Below are positions 8,051 to 16,211 of a DNA stretch of 64,000 bases, one piece after another. Position 1 is the first letter of the stretch. Each line of letters opens with the position of its first letter. Below the pieces are notes generated by a model. It was not told where the DNA came from. It searched no databases and saw only the letters and a program-made list of their open reading frames with translations. The translations under genes and the position numbers were made by a program. This stretch comes from Clostridia bacterium. GTDB taxonomy: Bacteria; Bacillota; Clostridia; Oscillospirales; Acutalibacteraceae. Where the stretch lies: the NCBI GenBank assembly GCA_017407995.1, contig JAFQVM010000022.1:1-64000 (forward strand), given 5' to 3'.

Positions 8051-9364
8051 ATGGGCATTTTGTGGGAGTTTTTATCAGAAAAGGTTTTATCTAACCCAAG
8101 CAAGTTGCTTGCTGATGGGAATGGAACTATTACATATAAAGAACTCCACGAGAATGTTATGCTCCTTTCTCGAAAGTTGAAACGTCATTGCAAGTATGCA
8201 ATTTTGTGCGAAAGTGAACTGTATGCTGCAACAGCAATTTTGGCTTGTTTTGCATCAGGCGCTGTGGCAGTTCCTATGTCTGTACGTTACGGAGGACAGC
8301 ATAAAAAGTCTATAGTTGAGAGCATAAAAATTTCTTGGTTGATTTCTGACGAAGGCATTAAAAGAATTGATGAAGATGCTGAGGAAGCGGATGACCTTTC
8401 AGACACAGCCGTAATCATGTGTACTTCCGGCACAACAGGAAAACCAAAAGGCGTAAAACTAAGCGAAGAGAATATTTTGAGCAACTTAACCTCAATTCAA
8501 GATTATTTTAAATTAACAGATACAGACCGAATTTTGATTTTGAGGTCTTTGTTTCACATTTCCGCCTTGACTGGAGAGTTTCTTACAGCTCTCAGTGCAG
8601 GTGCGGATATTTGTTTTTTTGGAAATTCATTTTTGCCTATTGTTGCAGCAAAAACGGTTGTTGATAATGATATAACGGTGTTGTGTGCTACGCCTACGCT
8701 GCTTAATCAGTTGTGCAGCATTTTCTCTCGAACGAATAAACAAATTCCGTTGCGTAAGGTTGTAGTTAGCGGTGAGTGCTTGACTCGTGCTGTTGCTGAC
8801 AGAATGATTTCTACATTGCCGGAGGCAGAGCTTTTAAATGTTTATGGGTTAACTGAAGCCAGTCCCAGAGTTAGTGCATTGCTTCCTGAAGATTTTGAAA
8901 AATATCCGGAATCTGTAGGGAAACCCATAAAAAATGTAGAAGTAAAAATAGTTGACGGGGAGCTCTGTGTTCGTGGAAAAAATGTGATGCAGGGATACTA
9001 TCTTAATCCGGAGGCTACCAAGAAGAAGATAATAGACGGTTGGCTTCATACAGGAGATGTGGCGGAGCTTAAAGATGGATTCCTTTATATAAAAGGTAGA
9101 TTGGATGATATGATTATCCGGGCGGGTGTAAATATATATCCGCAGGAAATAGAAAATGTTTTGCTGAGAAGTCCTGGCATCAGAGAAGCATTAGCTCTCG
9201 AGAAAGACGGTCGGATTCTGGTAAAACTTGTTGGGACAATTTCTAAAAAAGAGGCTCTAACCATTTGTCAGAAAGAATTACCTACATATGCTATTCCTGA
9301 ACAGATTGAATTTGTTGAGAGTTTGCCTAAGACCGCAACGGGAAAGTTGGTGCGCCATGATTGA
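8051..9364 (+). CDS. Acyl-adenylate-forming ligase (AMP-binding family)
   Basis: A 437-residue ANL-superfamily enzyme that activates a carboxylic acid with ATP and transfers it to a thiol, here probably the adjacent ACP. Visible motifs in order: phosphate loop MCTSGTTGKPKGVKLS, the YGLTEASP motif, GWLHTGDVAELKDG with the adenosine-binding Asp, the hinge GRLDDMIIRAGVNIYPQEIE, and the C-terminal catalytic lysine in PKTATGKLVR. It is shorter than acyl-CoA synthetases (500 or more residues), as is usual for stand-alone carrier-protein ligases. GAGGG precedes the start. Its last 8 bases overlap the next gene. The acid it activates cannot be read from sequence. Confidence 0.88.
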   Translation: MGILWEFLSEKVLSNPSKLLADGNGTITYKELHENVMLLSRKLKRHCKYAILCESELYAATAILACFASGAVAVPMSVRYGGQHKKSIVESIKISWLISDEGIKRIDEDAEEADDLSDTAVIMCTSGTTGKPKGVKLSEENILSNLTSIQDYFKLTDTDRILILRSLFHISALTGEFLTALSAGADICFFGNSFLPIVAAKTVVDNDITVLCATPTLLNQLCSIFSRTNKQIPLRKVVVSGECLTRAVADRMISTLPEAELLNVYGLTEASPRVSALLPEDFEKYPESVGKPIKNVEVKIVDGELCVRGKNVMQGYYLNPEATKKKIIDGWLHTGDVAELKDGFLYIKGRLDDMIIRAGVNIYPQEIENVLLRSPGIREALALEKDGRILVKLVGTISKKEALTICQKELPTYAIPEQIEFVESLPKTATGKLVRHD

Positions 9365-9914
9365 AAAGGAAATGAAGTTTTTGATAGGAAAGGTCGATTT
9401 TGAGCGGGTGTTAAAACGAGCTCACGAACTTTATCCTCAAGCGCAGGTAAAGGTTATCGAACAGGCCAATTATTACTACGATACTCCTGACTTGTTTCTG
9501 TTTAATCATAGAACTACGCTCAGGGTACGAAAAATCGGCGAAAAGTATCTTGTTCAAAAAAAGTCGGATAAGTCCTATGAAAATGGAATTCGCACCGCAA
9601 AAGAAACAGAAAAAGAAATAGATTGTCTGCCTGAATCTTTTTCTTCTGCAGAGGTGGGTATTCAAGGTGAATATGAGTTTAAGCAACTGGGAGGTTTGTT
9701 TACTAAACGGACACGCTTCATTTTACATGATGGTACAAAGCTCGATTTTGATGTAAGTCGATACTTTGGTGTAGAGGATTATGAGTTGGAGATAGAGTTG
9801 GAAGGTGACTTGCCCGCAGAACTTCTTTTAGAGTTGTCTGTTAGAAGCGGAGTTTTTAAAGGAAAATATCAAAGATTTTTAGAAAGATTTAGAATGGAGA
9901 TGGATGGTCAATGA
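9357..9914 (+). CDS. CYTH-domain triphosphate-tunnel protein
   Basis: A 185-residue CYTH/TTM-fold protein. It opens with the signature ExExK (E3, E5, K7) and continues with alternating charged strands such as TTLRVRKIGEKYLVQKK and YELEIELEG, typical of the beta-tunnel that holds a triphosphate. Characterised family members are inorganic triphosphatases, thiamine triphosphatases or class IV (CyaB) adenylate cyclases; sequence alone does not say which. Its location after a nucleotidyltransferase and a kinase makes a nucleotide or triphosphate substrate made by the same operon an attractive idea (inference). The start codon lies inside the end of the ligase gene, and the stop overlaps the protease gene by 4 bases. 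Confidence 0.82.
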   Translation: MIEKEMKFLIGKVDFERVLKRAHELYPQAQVKVIEQANYYYDTPDLFLFNHRTTLRVRKIGEKYLVQKKSDKSYENGIRTAKETEKEIDCLPESFSSAEVGIQGEYEFKQLGGLFTKRTRFILHDGTKLDFDVSRYFGVEDYELEIELEGDLPAELLLELSVRSGVFKGKYQRFLERFRMEMDGQ

Positions 9915-10798
9915 AGCGAGTGTTTTCATTAATGTGTGTATGTGTTGTTCTGCTGATGTGTGTTACATCTTGTGCAACAAAAACCGTTCAAACTCCTGAG
10001 CATAGACTACAATGGTGGCTTGCTGATATAAAGTGGGATGGTGAACGCTTGTCCTATACAGGCAAGAATGTTGATATAGCAATACTTGATACAGGAATTG
10101 ATGCCACCCATCCTGACCTTGCCGGAAGAGTAGTGTCTGAAACAAAAGTGTCTGGTCTTGGTATTAAAGAAGATGAAACTAAGGAACACGGAACCGGTAT
10201 AGCCGGCGTTATTGTTGCAACTCCCCATGATGAAAAAGGTGCTTTGGGTGTTGCTCCTGACGCTAATATCATTTCAATAGACGTTACGGATGATTCAAGC
10301 GGTAAGGTTGTTATTAAGAATCTTATTGACGGAATCGACTTGGCAGTGTCAAAAGAAGTAGATATAATTAATATCAGTGTGGGTGTAAAAGAGGGCACTG
10401 AGGAACTGCACGAAGCAATAAAAAAAGCGTATGATAACGGTATAATAATAATTGCCTCTGCAGGAAATTATATGGAGGATGAAATTCTTTATCCGGCAGC
10501 GTATGATGAGGTTATCGCCGTTGGCTCTTTGTCAAAGAAACATGAGTACATATCCCCTACAGGCACTAAAGCGGCTCAAAAAGTAGTTTATCTTCCGGGA
10601 GAAAATATTGTTTCAACATCTTCTTTCGGTGAGTATAAAGGTTTTTCGGGTACATCTTTTTCAAGCGGTATATTGACAGGCATGGTTGCGGTCTCGCTTG
10701 AAGCAAACCAGGATTCAGAAAGGACACAGAAAAAAGTTTATTCTAAAATGGAAGAGCTATATGGCAGAATAGGCATTAGTGTCAATGATGTTTTGTGA
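9911..10798 (+). CDS. Subtilisin-like (S8) serine protease, lipoprotein
   Basis: A 295-residue exported protease. The signal peptide ends in a lipobox (VTSC, Cys21), so the mature protein should be lipid-anchored to the outer face of the membrane. The catalytic triad is Asp60 (ILDTGID), His93 (EHGTGIAG) and Ser249 (FSGTSFSS), with the oxyanion Asn186 in ASAGNY. The mature part is a bare, compact catalytic domain with only about 20 residues before it, so the usual inhibitory prodomain is missing. It starts in an ATGA overlap with the CYTH gene and closes the coupled operon. Its substrate may be one of the two secreted proteins encoded just downstream or another surface protein. Confidence 0.9.
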   Translation: MKRVFSLMCVCVVLLMCVTSCATKTVQTPEHRLQWWLADIKWDGERLSYTGKNVDIAILDTGIDATHPDLAGRVVSETKVSGLGIKEDETKEHGTGIAGVIVATPHDEKGALGVAPDANIISIDVTDDSSGKVVIKNLIDGIDLAVSKEVDIINISVGVKEGTEELHEAIKKAYDNGIIIIASAGNYMEDEILYPAAYDEVIAVGSLSKKHEYISPTGTKAAQKVVYLPGENIVSTSSFGEYKGFSGTSFSSGILTGMVAVSLEANQDSERTQKKVYSKMEELYGRIGISVNDVL

Positions 10799-10862
10799 CT
10801 TGTATTATGACTTTATAACACAATATAGATAAACCTATAAATTACGTTGTGAGGGGTTAATA

Positions 10863-12338
10863 ATGAAAAATAAAAAAGTAAAAATTCTTATATTCTGTTT
10901 AGTTGGTGTGCTTGTGTGTGCTGGAATTACGGTGGCAGCCATAACGGCGGTTAACGACATCACTTTGAAGAATATAGAAAAAACTCGCATTAAATTAGAA
11001 AGTGAAGTGGTTGTTGAGCCAATAAAGCTTGATGAAAATTATGTACATTATTTTGAACAGTACGGAATAGCCTATGATGGAAGCATGAAAGTGGATAAAG
11101 ATTACACTTCTTATGCAACTGTGGGCTTTATAAATAATGACAATTCGAGGACTCTGTTTGCATTTGCTTCAGATGTTAATTATAAAAGTGACGGCAAGTT
11201 TGTTCCCATAGATATAAGGGTTAAAAATACAACCCAGACAGAACAGCAGGAAAAAGGCTATGTATACTCTGTAGCGGGCAATAATGTAGATACGCTGTTT
11301 AATAAGGTTTTTGACAGCCAAAAGGGAATTATTATTGCAGATAAAGATTTATCATTTGAAGTTCTTGCGCCGAAAGGCAGTGCAGGAAAAGCAACCTATG
11401 AAGTACGCAAAAACTTTATCGATATGGATAGAGCAATGATTGGATATTCAGACGTTGCAGCCGAAGGAACTTCGACATATTTCTACCCATCTAATCTTGG
11501 CGTAAATTGTGAAATTGTTTGCTCGGAAAAAGCTTCACATAAGCTCTCTTTTGATTTGTTAGTTAACACACAGGGCGTTAAAGTGCGCCAAGAACCCGGT
11601 GGATATTGGATAATTTATGAATCAAACAAAAAAGGATGGGAAACCATTTTAGGCGTAATTCAGATGCCAATTATAAAGGATGCCGAGGGAAACTTTATAA
11701 GGACTAATGATATAAAATTACATAAAAAGCCCGATGGAAAGTATGCGGTTAAGCTCTTGTTGGATAAAAATGCTGACCTTGCCGGAGCTACTGTATATCT
11801 TGCGTTTGAAATACGAAAGGGAAATCAGCCGGATAACGCATTATATTCAGGCCTGCCTAATTTGAAGCACGCATACTTGAAAAACCATGTTGTAATAGGT
11901 CAATCTGAGGATTTGGGAATAGGAAGATTGATGATGCTTTTTGGAGTAGAATCGGATTATCTTTTTTCAGAGGATATGATAACCTCGGTCGATTTCTTTA
12001 TTTATAACTTAACGCCCAATGATACAATGACGGTCACGGCATACAGGGCGTTAGAAGAGTGGTGCAGTTTGGTTGGAAACTGGAACTGCAACTATAAAAT
12101 AGGAGATTCAGTATCAACAGCAAAAGCCGGTGAGTCGGTTATTAAGCTTGATATTACAGATGAGTTTAAATTCTGGTGCGGCGACGGTAACGGAGATATA
12201 GAAAATTACGGTCTTCAGCTTAGGGCTGATGAGACTGATAATAATCATCTTATCCTTTTTAGCGGAGACAACACTTTGTTTAGCAACTATACTAAGATAG
12301 TTTTTAATAAAAAGGCTGAAGAGGAAAAACAAAACTAA
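10863..12338 (+). CDS. Secreted protein with DNRLRE-like C-terminal domain
   Basis: A 491-residue protein with an N-terminal signal peptide or membrane anchor (about residues 6-30) and no other membrane helix. The last 170 or so residues follow the pattern of the DNRLRE beta-sandwich: a start at YLKNHVVIGQS, repeated strand pairs, ALEEWCSLVGNW, LDITDEFKFWCGDG, and a closing YTKIVF strand. That family is usually found on the surface or in secreted proteins of Gram-positive bacteria. The N-terminal 320 residues are beta-rich and unrecognised. GAGGGG precedes the ATG. It lies 64 bases after the protease gene; a weak internal promoter (TTGTAT...TATAGA, 18-base spacer) is possible, but read-through from the operon is just as likely. 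Confidence 0.65.
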   Translation: MKNKKVKILIFCLVGVLVCAGITVAAITAVNDITLKNIEKTRIKLESEVVVEPIKLDENYVHYFEQYGIAYDGSMKVDKDYTSYATVGFINNDNSRTLFAFASDVNYKSDGKFVPIDIRVKNTTQTEQQEKGYVYSVAGNNVDTLFNKVFDSQKGIIIADKDLSFEVLAPKGSAGKATYEVRKNFIDMDRAMIGYSDVAAEGTSTYFYPSNLGVNCEIVCSEKASHKLSFDLLVNTQGVKVRQEPGGYWIIYESNKKGWETILGVIQMPIIKDAEGNFIRTNDIKLHKKPDGKYAVKLLLDKNADLAGATVYLAFEIRKGNQPDNALYSGLPNLKHAYLKNHVVIGQSEDLGIGRLMMLFGVESDYLFSEDMITSVDFFIYNLTPNDTMTVTAYRALEEWCSLVGNWNCNYKIGDSVSTAKAGESVIKLDITDEFKFWCGDGNGDIENYGLQLRADETDNNHLILFSGDNTLFSNYTKIVFNKKAEEEKQN

Positions 12339-12406
12339 ACTGTTGGTCATATTTGATAAAAGCAATAAACAATTTTGGCAAAATTAGACAAATGTTTGAA
12401 AAGTCC

Positions 12407-12433
12407 TTGCAAATCAGAAAGCAAAGGTATAAT
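12407..12433 (+). promoter_or_regulatory. Possible promoter for the secreted protein at 12505
   Basis: A perfect TATAAT at 12428-12433 with TTGCAA only 15 bases upstream. The -10 is convincing and the -35 spacing is short, so the match is only fair. It sits in the 166-base gap between the two secreted-protein genes. Confidence 0.4.
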
Positions 12434-12504
12434 ATAAAAATACTAAGGTTAGTGTTAAAAAATAAAAACACTTATTAAAAACAAATAAGAAAGGGTAGAA
12501 ATTT

Positions 12505-13854
12505 ATGAAGACCAAAAGAATTATCAGTATGCTTCTTGCTGCAATAATGCTGCTGTGCGTAATGCCGTTATCAGCATCTGCAGTTGAGGCAGAAGATGAG
12601 GCAATCATAGTTGATGCGGCCGGCGGTATTGAAGATTTGACAACGGCAGAGATTAATGATGCTGACTTGGTCAAAACTGATGCCGAACAGTTGGATTCTC
12701 AGGAGATTGAGGCACTCAAGGAAGTTATCGATAACGGAACTGATGTATTTGTTGAGGGTTCAGATCTTGAGGTTGTTGCGGAAGAACTTAATGATACCTT
12801 ATCAGAAGTTGAAAATGCCGGTGTTTTAGTTGGCGGTTATGTATCATCGGACGAGACGGGATATAGAATTTCATCTATTTATGCGCAACTTGTTGGCAAT
12901 AGTGTTAATGACCCTATAGTTAAAAATCAATTTAAAAGTATAAAAGCTGATGACTTTTTAGATTATAAAAAGCTTTTGTTAGATTTTAATGACGGGAAAC
13001 GTAGATCTTTGCTAAAATCAAGACTTTCTGATGAAGAAATTGCTAGTTTGCAAGCATCTGAGTTTAGTGATTTGCAATTTGTTACCGGTGACAGCATTTC
13101 GGTATATTGGCTTATGAAGCCTACTAAAGAATGGGAAGAGCTTTCCGACCTTGTTCCTTCTTGGGGTGAGGATGGTCCTTCGATGGAGAAGGATAGACTA
13201 TATTGTTTGAGAACGAATAACTCATATGCGGGTTGGACCACATTGGGTTCCGTTACCGTTTCCCCAGTGATTCGAAGCGCCGGAACGAACTCAAGCGGAA
13301 ATTACGATATTGCACAGTGCTTTTATGAGCTTTCTGTAGATAGCGGTATAAAGGCGGCGGTGCTTAAATATGAAGCAGAAATGAATATTATCAGCGACAA
13401 AACAAAAAGTGCTTTTGTCGGCTACACAAAGGTTAATGACAGCAATGGTGTGATTTCAAATGGCTGGGCAAGTGCCGGCGAAAGTTTCGGAGTAGATATA
13501 AGCTATGCAGGCAACGGTGTCGGTGTCTCAGGAAGCATAGAAACACCGGTTCCGGTTACCGGATATTCATATAATGAAAAAAGTCAAGATATAACAAACC
13601 ATGGAATAAGTGGCGGATCAAGCATTGCATGGACAGCGAAACCCAAAAAAGATAGCGAAGGTGAACGTTATTGGAACGAAGCTTATCACATAAAACCGTC
13701 AGTTGCGATAAGAAGTGCTGAAGGGACCGAAACACAAATTGAATTTTACGTTGGTGACATGTCCCTTTTTAGAGAACATATACAATCCCATAATTACTTG
13801 GGCAACTATAGCGCAAAAGTAAAACTAAGCTTTAAAGACCATAAGGCTGTATAG
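12505..13854 (+). CDS. Secreted protein of unknown function
   Basis: A 449-residue protein with a textbook signal peptide (MKTKRIISMLLAAIMLLCVM..., cleavage after SASA near residue 26). The mature N-terminus (about 27-115) is strongly acidic. The C-terminal half is beta-strand and glycine rich (for example YAGNGVGVSGSIE), with few cysteines and no recognisable catalytic motif. It ends a run of co-oriented genes that begins with the nucleotidyltransferase and is followed by a strong terminator. It could be a substrate or partner of the lipoprotein protease upstream, but nothing in the sequence proves this. I do not recognise the family. Confidence 0.7.
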   Translation: MKTKRIISMLLAAIMLLCVMPLSASAVEAEDEAIIVDAAGGIEDLTTAEINDADLVKTDAEQLDSQEIEALKEVIDNGTDVFVEGSDLEVVAEELNDTLSEVENAGVLVGGYVSSDETGYRISSIYAQLVGNSVNDPIVKNQFKSIKADDFLDYKKLLLDFNDGKRRSLLKSRLSDEEIASLQASEFSDLQFVTGDSISVYWLMKPTKEWEELSDLVPSWGEDGPSMEKDRLYCLRTNNSYAGWTTLGSVTVSPVIRSAGTNSSGNYDIAQCFYELSVDSGIKAAVLKYEAEMNIISDKTKSAFVGYTKVNDSNGVISNGWASAGESFGVDISYAGNGVGVSGSIETPVPVTGYSYNEKSQDITNHGISGGSSIAWTAKPKKDSEGERYWNEAYHIKPSVAIRSAEGTETQIEFYVGDMSLFREHIQSHNYLGNYSAKVKLSFKDHKAV

Positions 13855-13899
13855 AATTATATTGTGTAAAGATTTAGTCAATTCTTTTTTGAGAAACCC

Positions 13900-13930
13900 C
13901 GCCGCCTACATCGTAGGCGGCGATTCTTTT
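13900..13930 (+). terminator. Intrinsic terminator ending the 6.1-13.9 kb gene run
   Basis: 10-bp GC-rich stem CGCCGCCTAC / GTAGGCGGCG with a 3-base loop, followed by ATTCTTTTTT. Confidence 0.92.
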
Positions 13931-14049
13931 TTATTCAAACAGTATCATATATAAGAGTAAAATAACAGTTCATCATTCACCCCACAAAAATTAACGTAAA
14001 CTTATGCTTGTTGACCTCTTTTTATGGAACATCTCACAATAGAAACAGC

Positions 14050-14078
14050 TTGAAAATTTTGCAGTTTTGTTATAAAAT
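14050..14078 (+). promoter_or_regulatory. Promoter of the pgk-tpiA-gpmI operon
   Basis: TTGAAA, 17-base spacer, TAAAAT, about 60 bases before pgk. The 13931-14049 stretch upstream contains no gene and no riboswitch-like structure that I can see. Confidence 0.55.
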
Positions 14079-14139
14079 AAACATTGGCGCAAATAACTAA
14101 ATTATGGCTAATTTTGATTACCTGAAAGGACGATGAAAA

Positions 14140-15330
14140 ATGAGCGCACTTAACAAAAAAACAGTTGAAGACATTGCCGTTTCCGGAAAGAAAGTGCTTG
14201 TACGTTGTGACTTTAACGTACCGCTTAAGGACGGAGAGATTACAAGCGACAAGAGAATAGTTGCATCTCTGCCCACAATCAAATACCTTCTTGATAACAA
14301 TGCAAAGGTTATCCTTTGCTCACACCTTGGCAGACCCAAGGGCGAGTTCAAGCCTGAATTTTCTCTTGCTCCCGTAGCAAAGAGACTTTCTGAGCTTCTC
14401 GGTAAAGATGTAAAGATGGCAACTGACGTTGTCGGTGAGAGCGCACAGGCTCTTGCAGCAGACCTCAAAGACGGCGACGTTATGCTTCTTGAGAACGTAC
14501 GTTTCCACGCTGAAGAGACAAAGAATGTTCCTGAGTTTTCAAAGGCTCTTGCATCTCTTGCAGAGGTCTATGTAAACGATGCATTCGGTTCAGCTCACAG
14601 AGCTCACTCCTCTACAACAGGTGTTGCTGATTATCTTCCCGCAGCTTGCGGATATCTTATCCAGAAAGAAATCGAGTTCATGGGCGGTGCTCTTGAGCAG
14701 CCGAAGAGACCTCTTGTTGCTATTCTCGGCGGCGCAAAGGTTTCCGATAAGATTGGCGTTATCAACAACCTTCTTGACAAGGTTGATACTCTTATCGTCG
14801 GCGGCGGTATGGCTTACACATTCTTTGTAGCTAAGGGCTACACAATCGGTACTTCCCTTTGCGAAGAGGATAAGGTTGAGCTTGCAAAAGAGATGATGAA
14901 GAAGGCTGAAGATAAGGGTGTTAAGTTCCTTCTTCCTATAGATACCGTTGTAGGTAAAGAGTTCGATGCAAACACAGAGTTCAAGACTGTTAACTCCAAC
15001 GAGATTCCCGACGGTTGGATGGGTCTTGATATCGGTCCCAAGACAAGAGAGATTTTCGCTGAGGCTGTAAAGGGTAGCGGAACAGTTATCTGGAACGGAC
15101 CTATGGGCGTTTCCGAGTGGGAGAACTTCGCTAACGGTACAATCGCTGTTGCAACAGCTGTTGCCGAGAGTGGTGCTATCTCCATCATCGGCGGTGGTGA
15201 TTCTGCTGCTGCTGTTCAGAAGCTCGGCTTTGCTGATAAAATGAGCCACATCTCCACAGGTGGTGGCGCATCTCTTGAGTTCCTTGAGGGTAAGGAGCTG
15301 CCCGGTATTGCTGCTTTGAACGAGAAATAA
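14140..15330 (+). CDS. pgk: Phosphoglycerate kinase
   Basis: Cytoplasmic glycolytic kinase (1,3-bisphosphoglycerate + ADP to 3-phosphoglycerate + ATP), 396 residues, full length. Substrate-binding motifs [11 protein letters not shown] and SHLGRPKGE, the [10 protein letters not shown] segment, the hinge and the nucleotide-binding GGAKVSDK and [11 protein letters not shown] motifs are all intact. GAAAGGA lies about 10 bases upstream of the ATG. It is the first gene of a compact glycolytic operon with tpiA and gpmI. Codon use here is clearly biased (many CTT, GCA and GTT codons) compared with the accessory block just upstream, as expected for a highly expressed gene. Confidence 0.98.
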   Translation: MSALNKKTVEDIAVSGKKVLVRCDFNVPLKDGEITSDKRIVASLPTIKYLLDNNAKVILCSHLGRPKGEFKPEFSLAPVAKRLSELLGKDVKMATDVVGESAQALAADLKDGDVMLLENVRFHAEETKNVPEFSKALASLAEVYVNDAFGSAHRAHSSTTGVADYLPAACGYLIQKEIEFMGGALEQPKRPLVAILGGAKVSDKIGVINNLLDKVDTLIVGGGMAYTFFVAKGYTIGTSLCEEDKVELAKEMMKKAEDKGVKFLLPIDTVVGKEFDANTEFKTVNSNEIPDGWMGLDIGPKTREIFAEAVKGSGTVIWNGPMGVSEWENFANGTIAVATAVAESGAISIIGGGDSAAAVQKLGFADKMSHISTGGGASLEFLEGKELPGIAALNEK

Positions 15331-15351
15331 GATTTACTGATTGCAAAAGTT

Positions 15352-15378
15352 GCGGGGACCGCTCCTAACGGTTCCCGC
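15352..15378 (+). other. Intercistronic hairpin between pgk and tpiA
   Basis: A 10-bp stem (GCGGGGACCG / CGGTTCCCGC, one G-U pair) with a 7-base loop and no T run after it. It is unlikely to terminate fully and more likely stabilises or processes the pgk mRNA end, or attenuates downstream expression. Confidence 0.55.
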
Positions 15379-15419
15379 ATTGTTCGGATTATCTAAGAAA
15401 ACGGAAAGGATGTTTTAAA

Positions 15420-16190
15420 ATGAATAAAGCGCTCAGAACTCCTGTTATTGCAGGTAACTGGAAAATGAATAAAACTCCCGAAGAGGCAAAAGCTCTTATT
15501 AACGAGCTCAAGCCCCTTGTTAAGGATGCAGACTGTGAAGTTGTTTGCTGTGTACCTTATATCGACCTCTATGCCGCTCTTGAGGCTGCAGAGGGCAGCA
15601 ACATAAAAATCGGTGCTGAGAACTGCCACTGGGCAGAAAAAGGCGCATTTACAGGCGAAGTCAGCGCAAAGATGCTTAAGGCTGCAGGCGTACCGTATGT
15701 AATTATCGGCCACAGCGAGCGCCGTCAGTATTTCGGTGAGACAGATGTTACTGTCCGCAACAGAGTAAGAGCAGCTCTCAACGAGGGTCTCAAGGTTATC
15801 CTTTGCGTCGGTGAAGTTCTCTCCGAGCGTAAGGACGGCATCACAGCTCAGATAGTTTGCGCTCAGACTGAGATTGCTCTTGGCGGCGTATCTGCAGATG
15901 AGCTTAAGAATATTATCATCGCATATGAGCCTGTATGGGCTATCGGCACAGGCGAGACAGCTACTCCTGAGCAGGCAAACGAGGTTTGCGCTGTTATCCG
16001 TGCTCTTATTGAGAGACTTTACGGCAAGGATGCTGCTGATGCTGTTGTAATTCAGTACGGCGGTTCAATGAACGATGCTAACGCAGCAGAGCTTCTTGCT
16101 CAGCCTGATGTTGATGGTGGTCTTATCGGCGGTGCATCTCTTATCGCTGAGAAGTTCACAGCTATCGTCAACGCTGCAAGTGCGAAATAA
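15420..16190 (+). CDS. tpiA: Triosephosphate isomerase
   Basis: A 256-residue TIM-barrel enzyme interconverting dihydroxyacetone phosphate and glyceraldehyde 3-phosphate. The catalytic lysine is in AGNWKMNKT, the histidine in IGHSERR and the glutamate in AYEPVWAIGTG; the phosphate-binding loop YGGSMND and the GGASL end motif are intact. AAAGGA precedes the ATG by about 9 bases. It lies 89 bases after pgk and 21 bases before gpmI in the same operon. Confidence 0.98.
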   Translation: MNKALRTPVIAGNWKMNKTPEEAKALINELKPLVKDADCEVVCCVPYIDLYAALEAAEGSNIKIGAENCHWAEKGAFTGEVSAKMLKAAGVPYVIIGHSERRQYFGETDVTVRNRVRAALNEGLKVILCVGEVLSERKDGITAQIVCAQTEIALGGVSADELKNIIIAYEPVWAIGTGETATPEQANEVCAVIRALIERLYGKDAADAVVIQYGGSMNDANAAELLAQPDVDGGLIGGASLIAEKFTAIVNAASAK

Positions 16191-16211
16191 CTCTCGAAAG
16201 GAACAATTCCA

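Noticed and set aside
6103..10798. Polyketide or nonribosomal peptide cluster
   Set aside because: Only an ACP and a ligase are present. No ketosynthase, acyltransferase, condensation, thioesterase or phosphopantetheinyl transferase is encoded in the operon.
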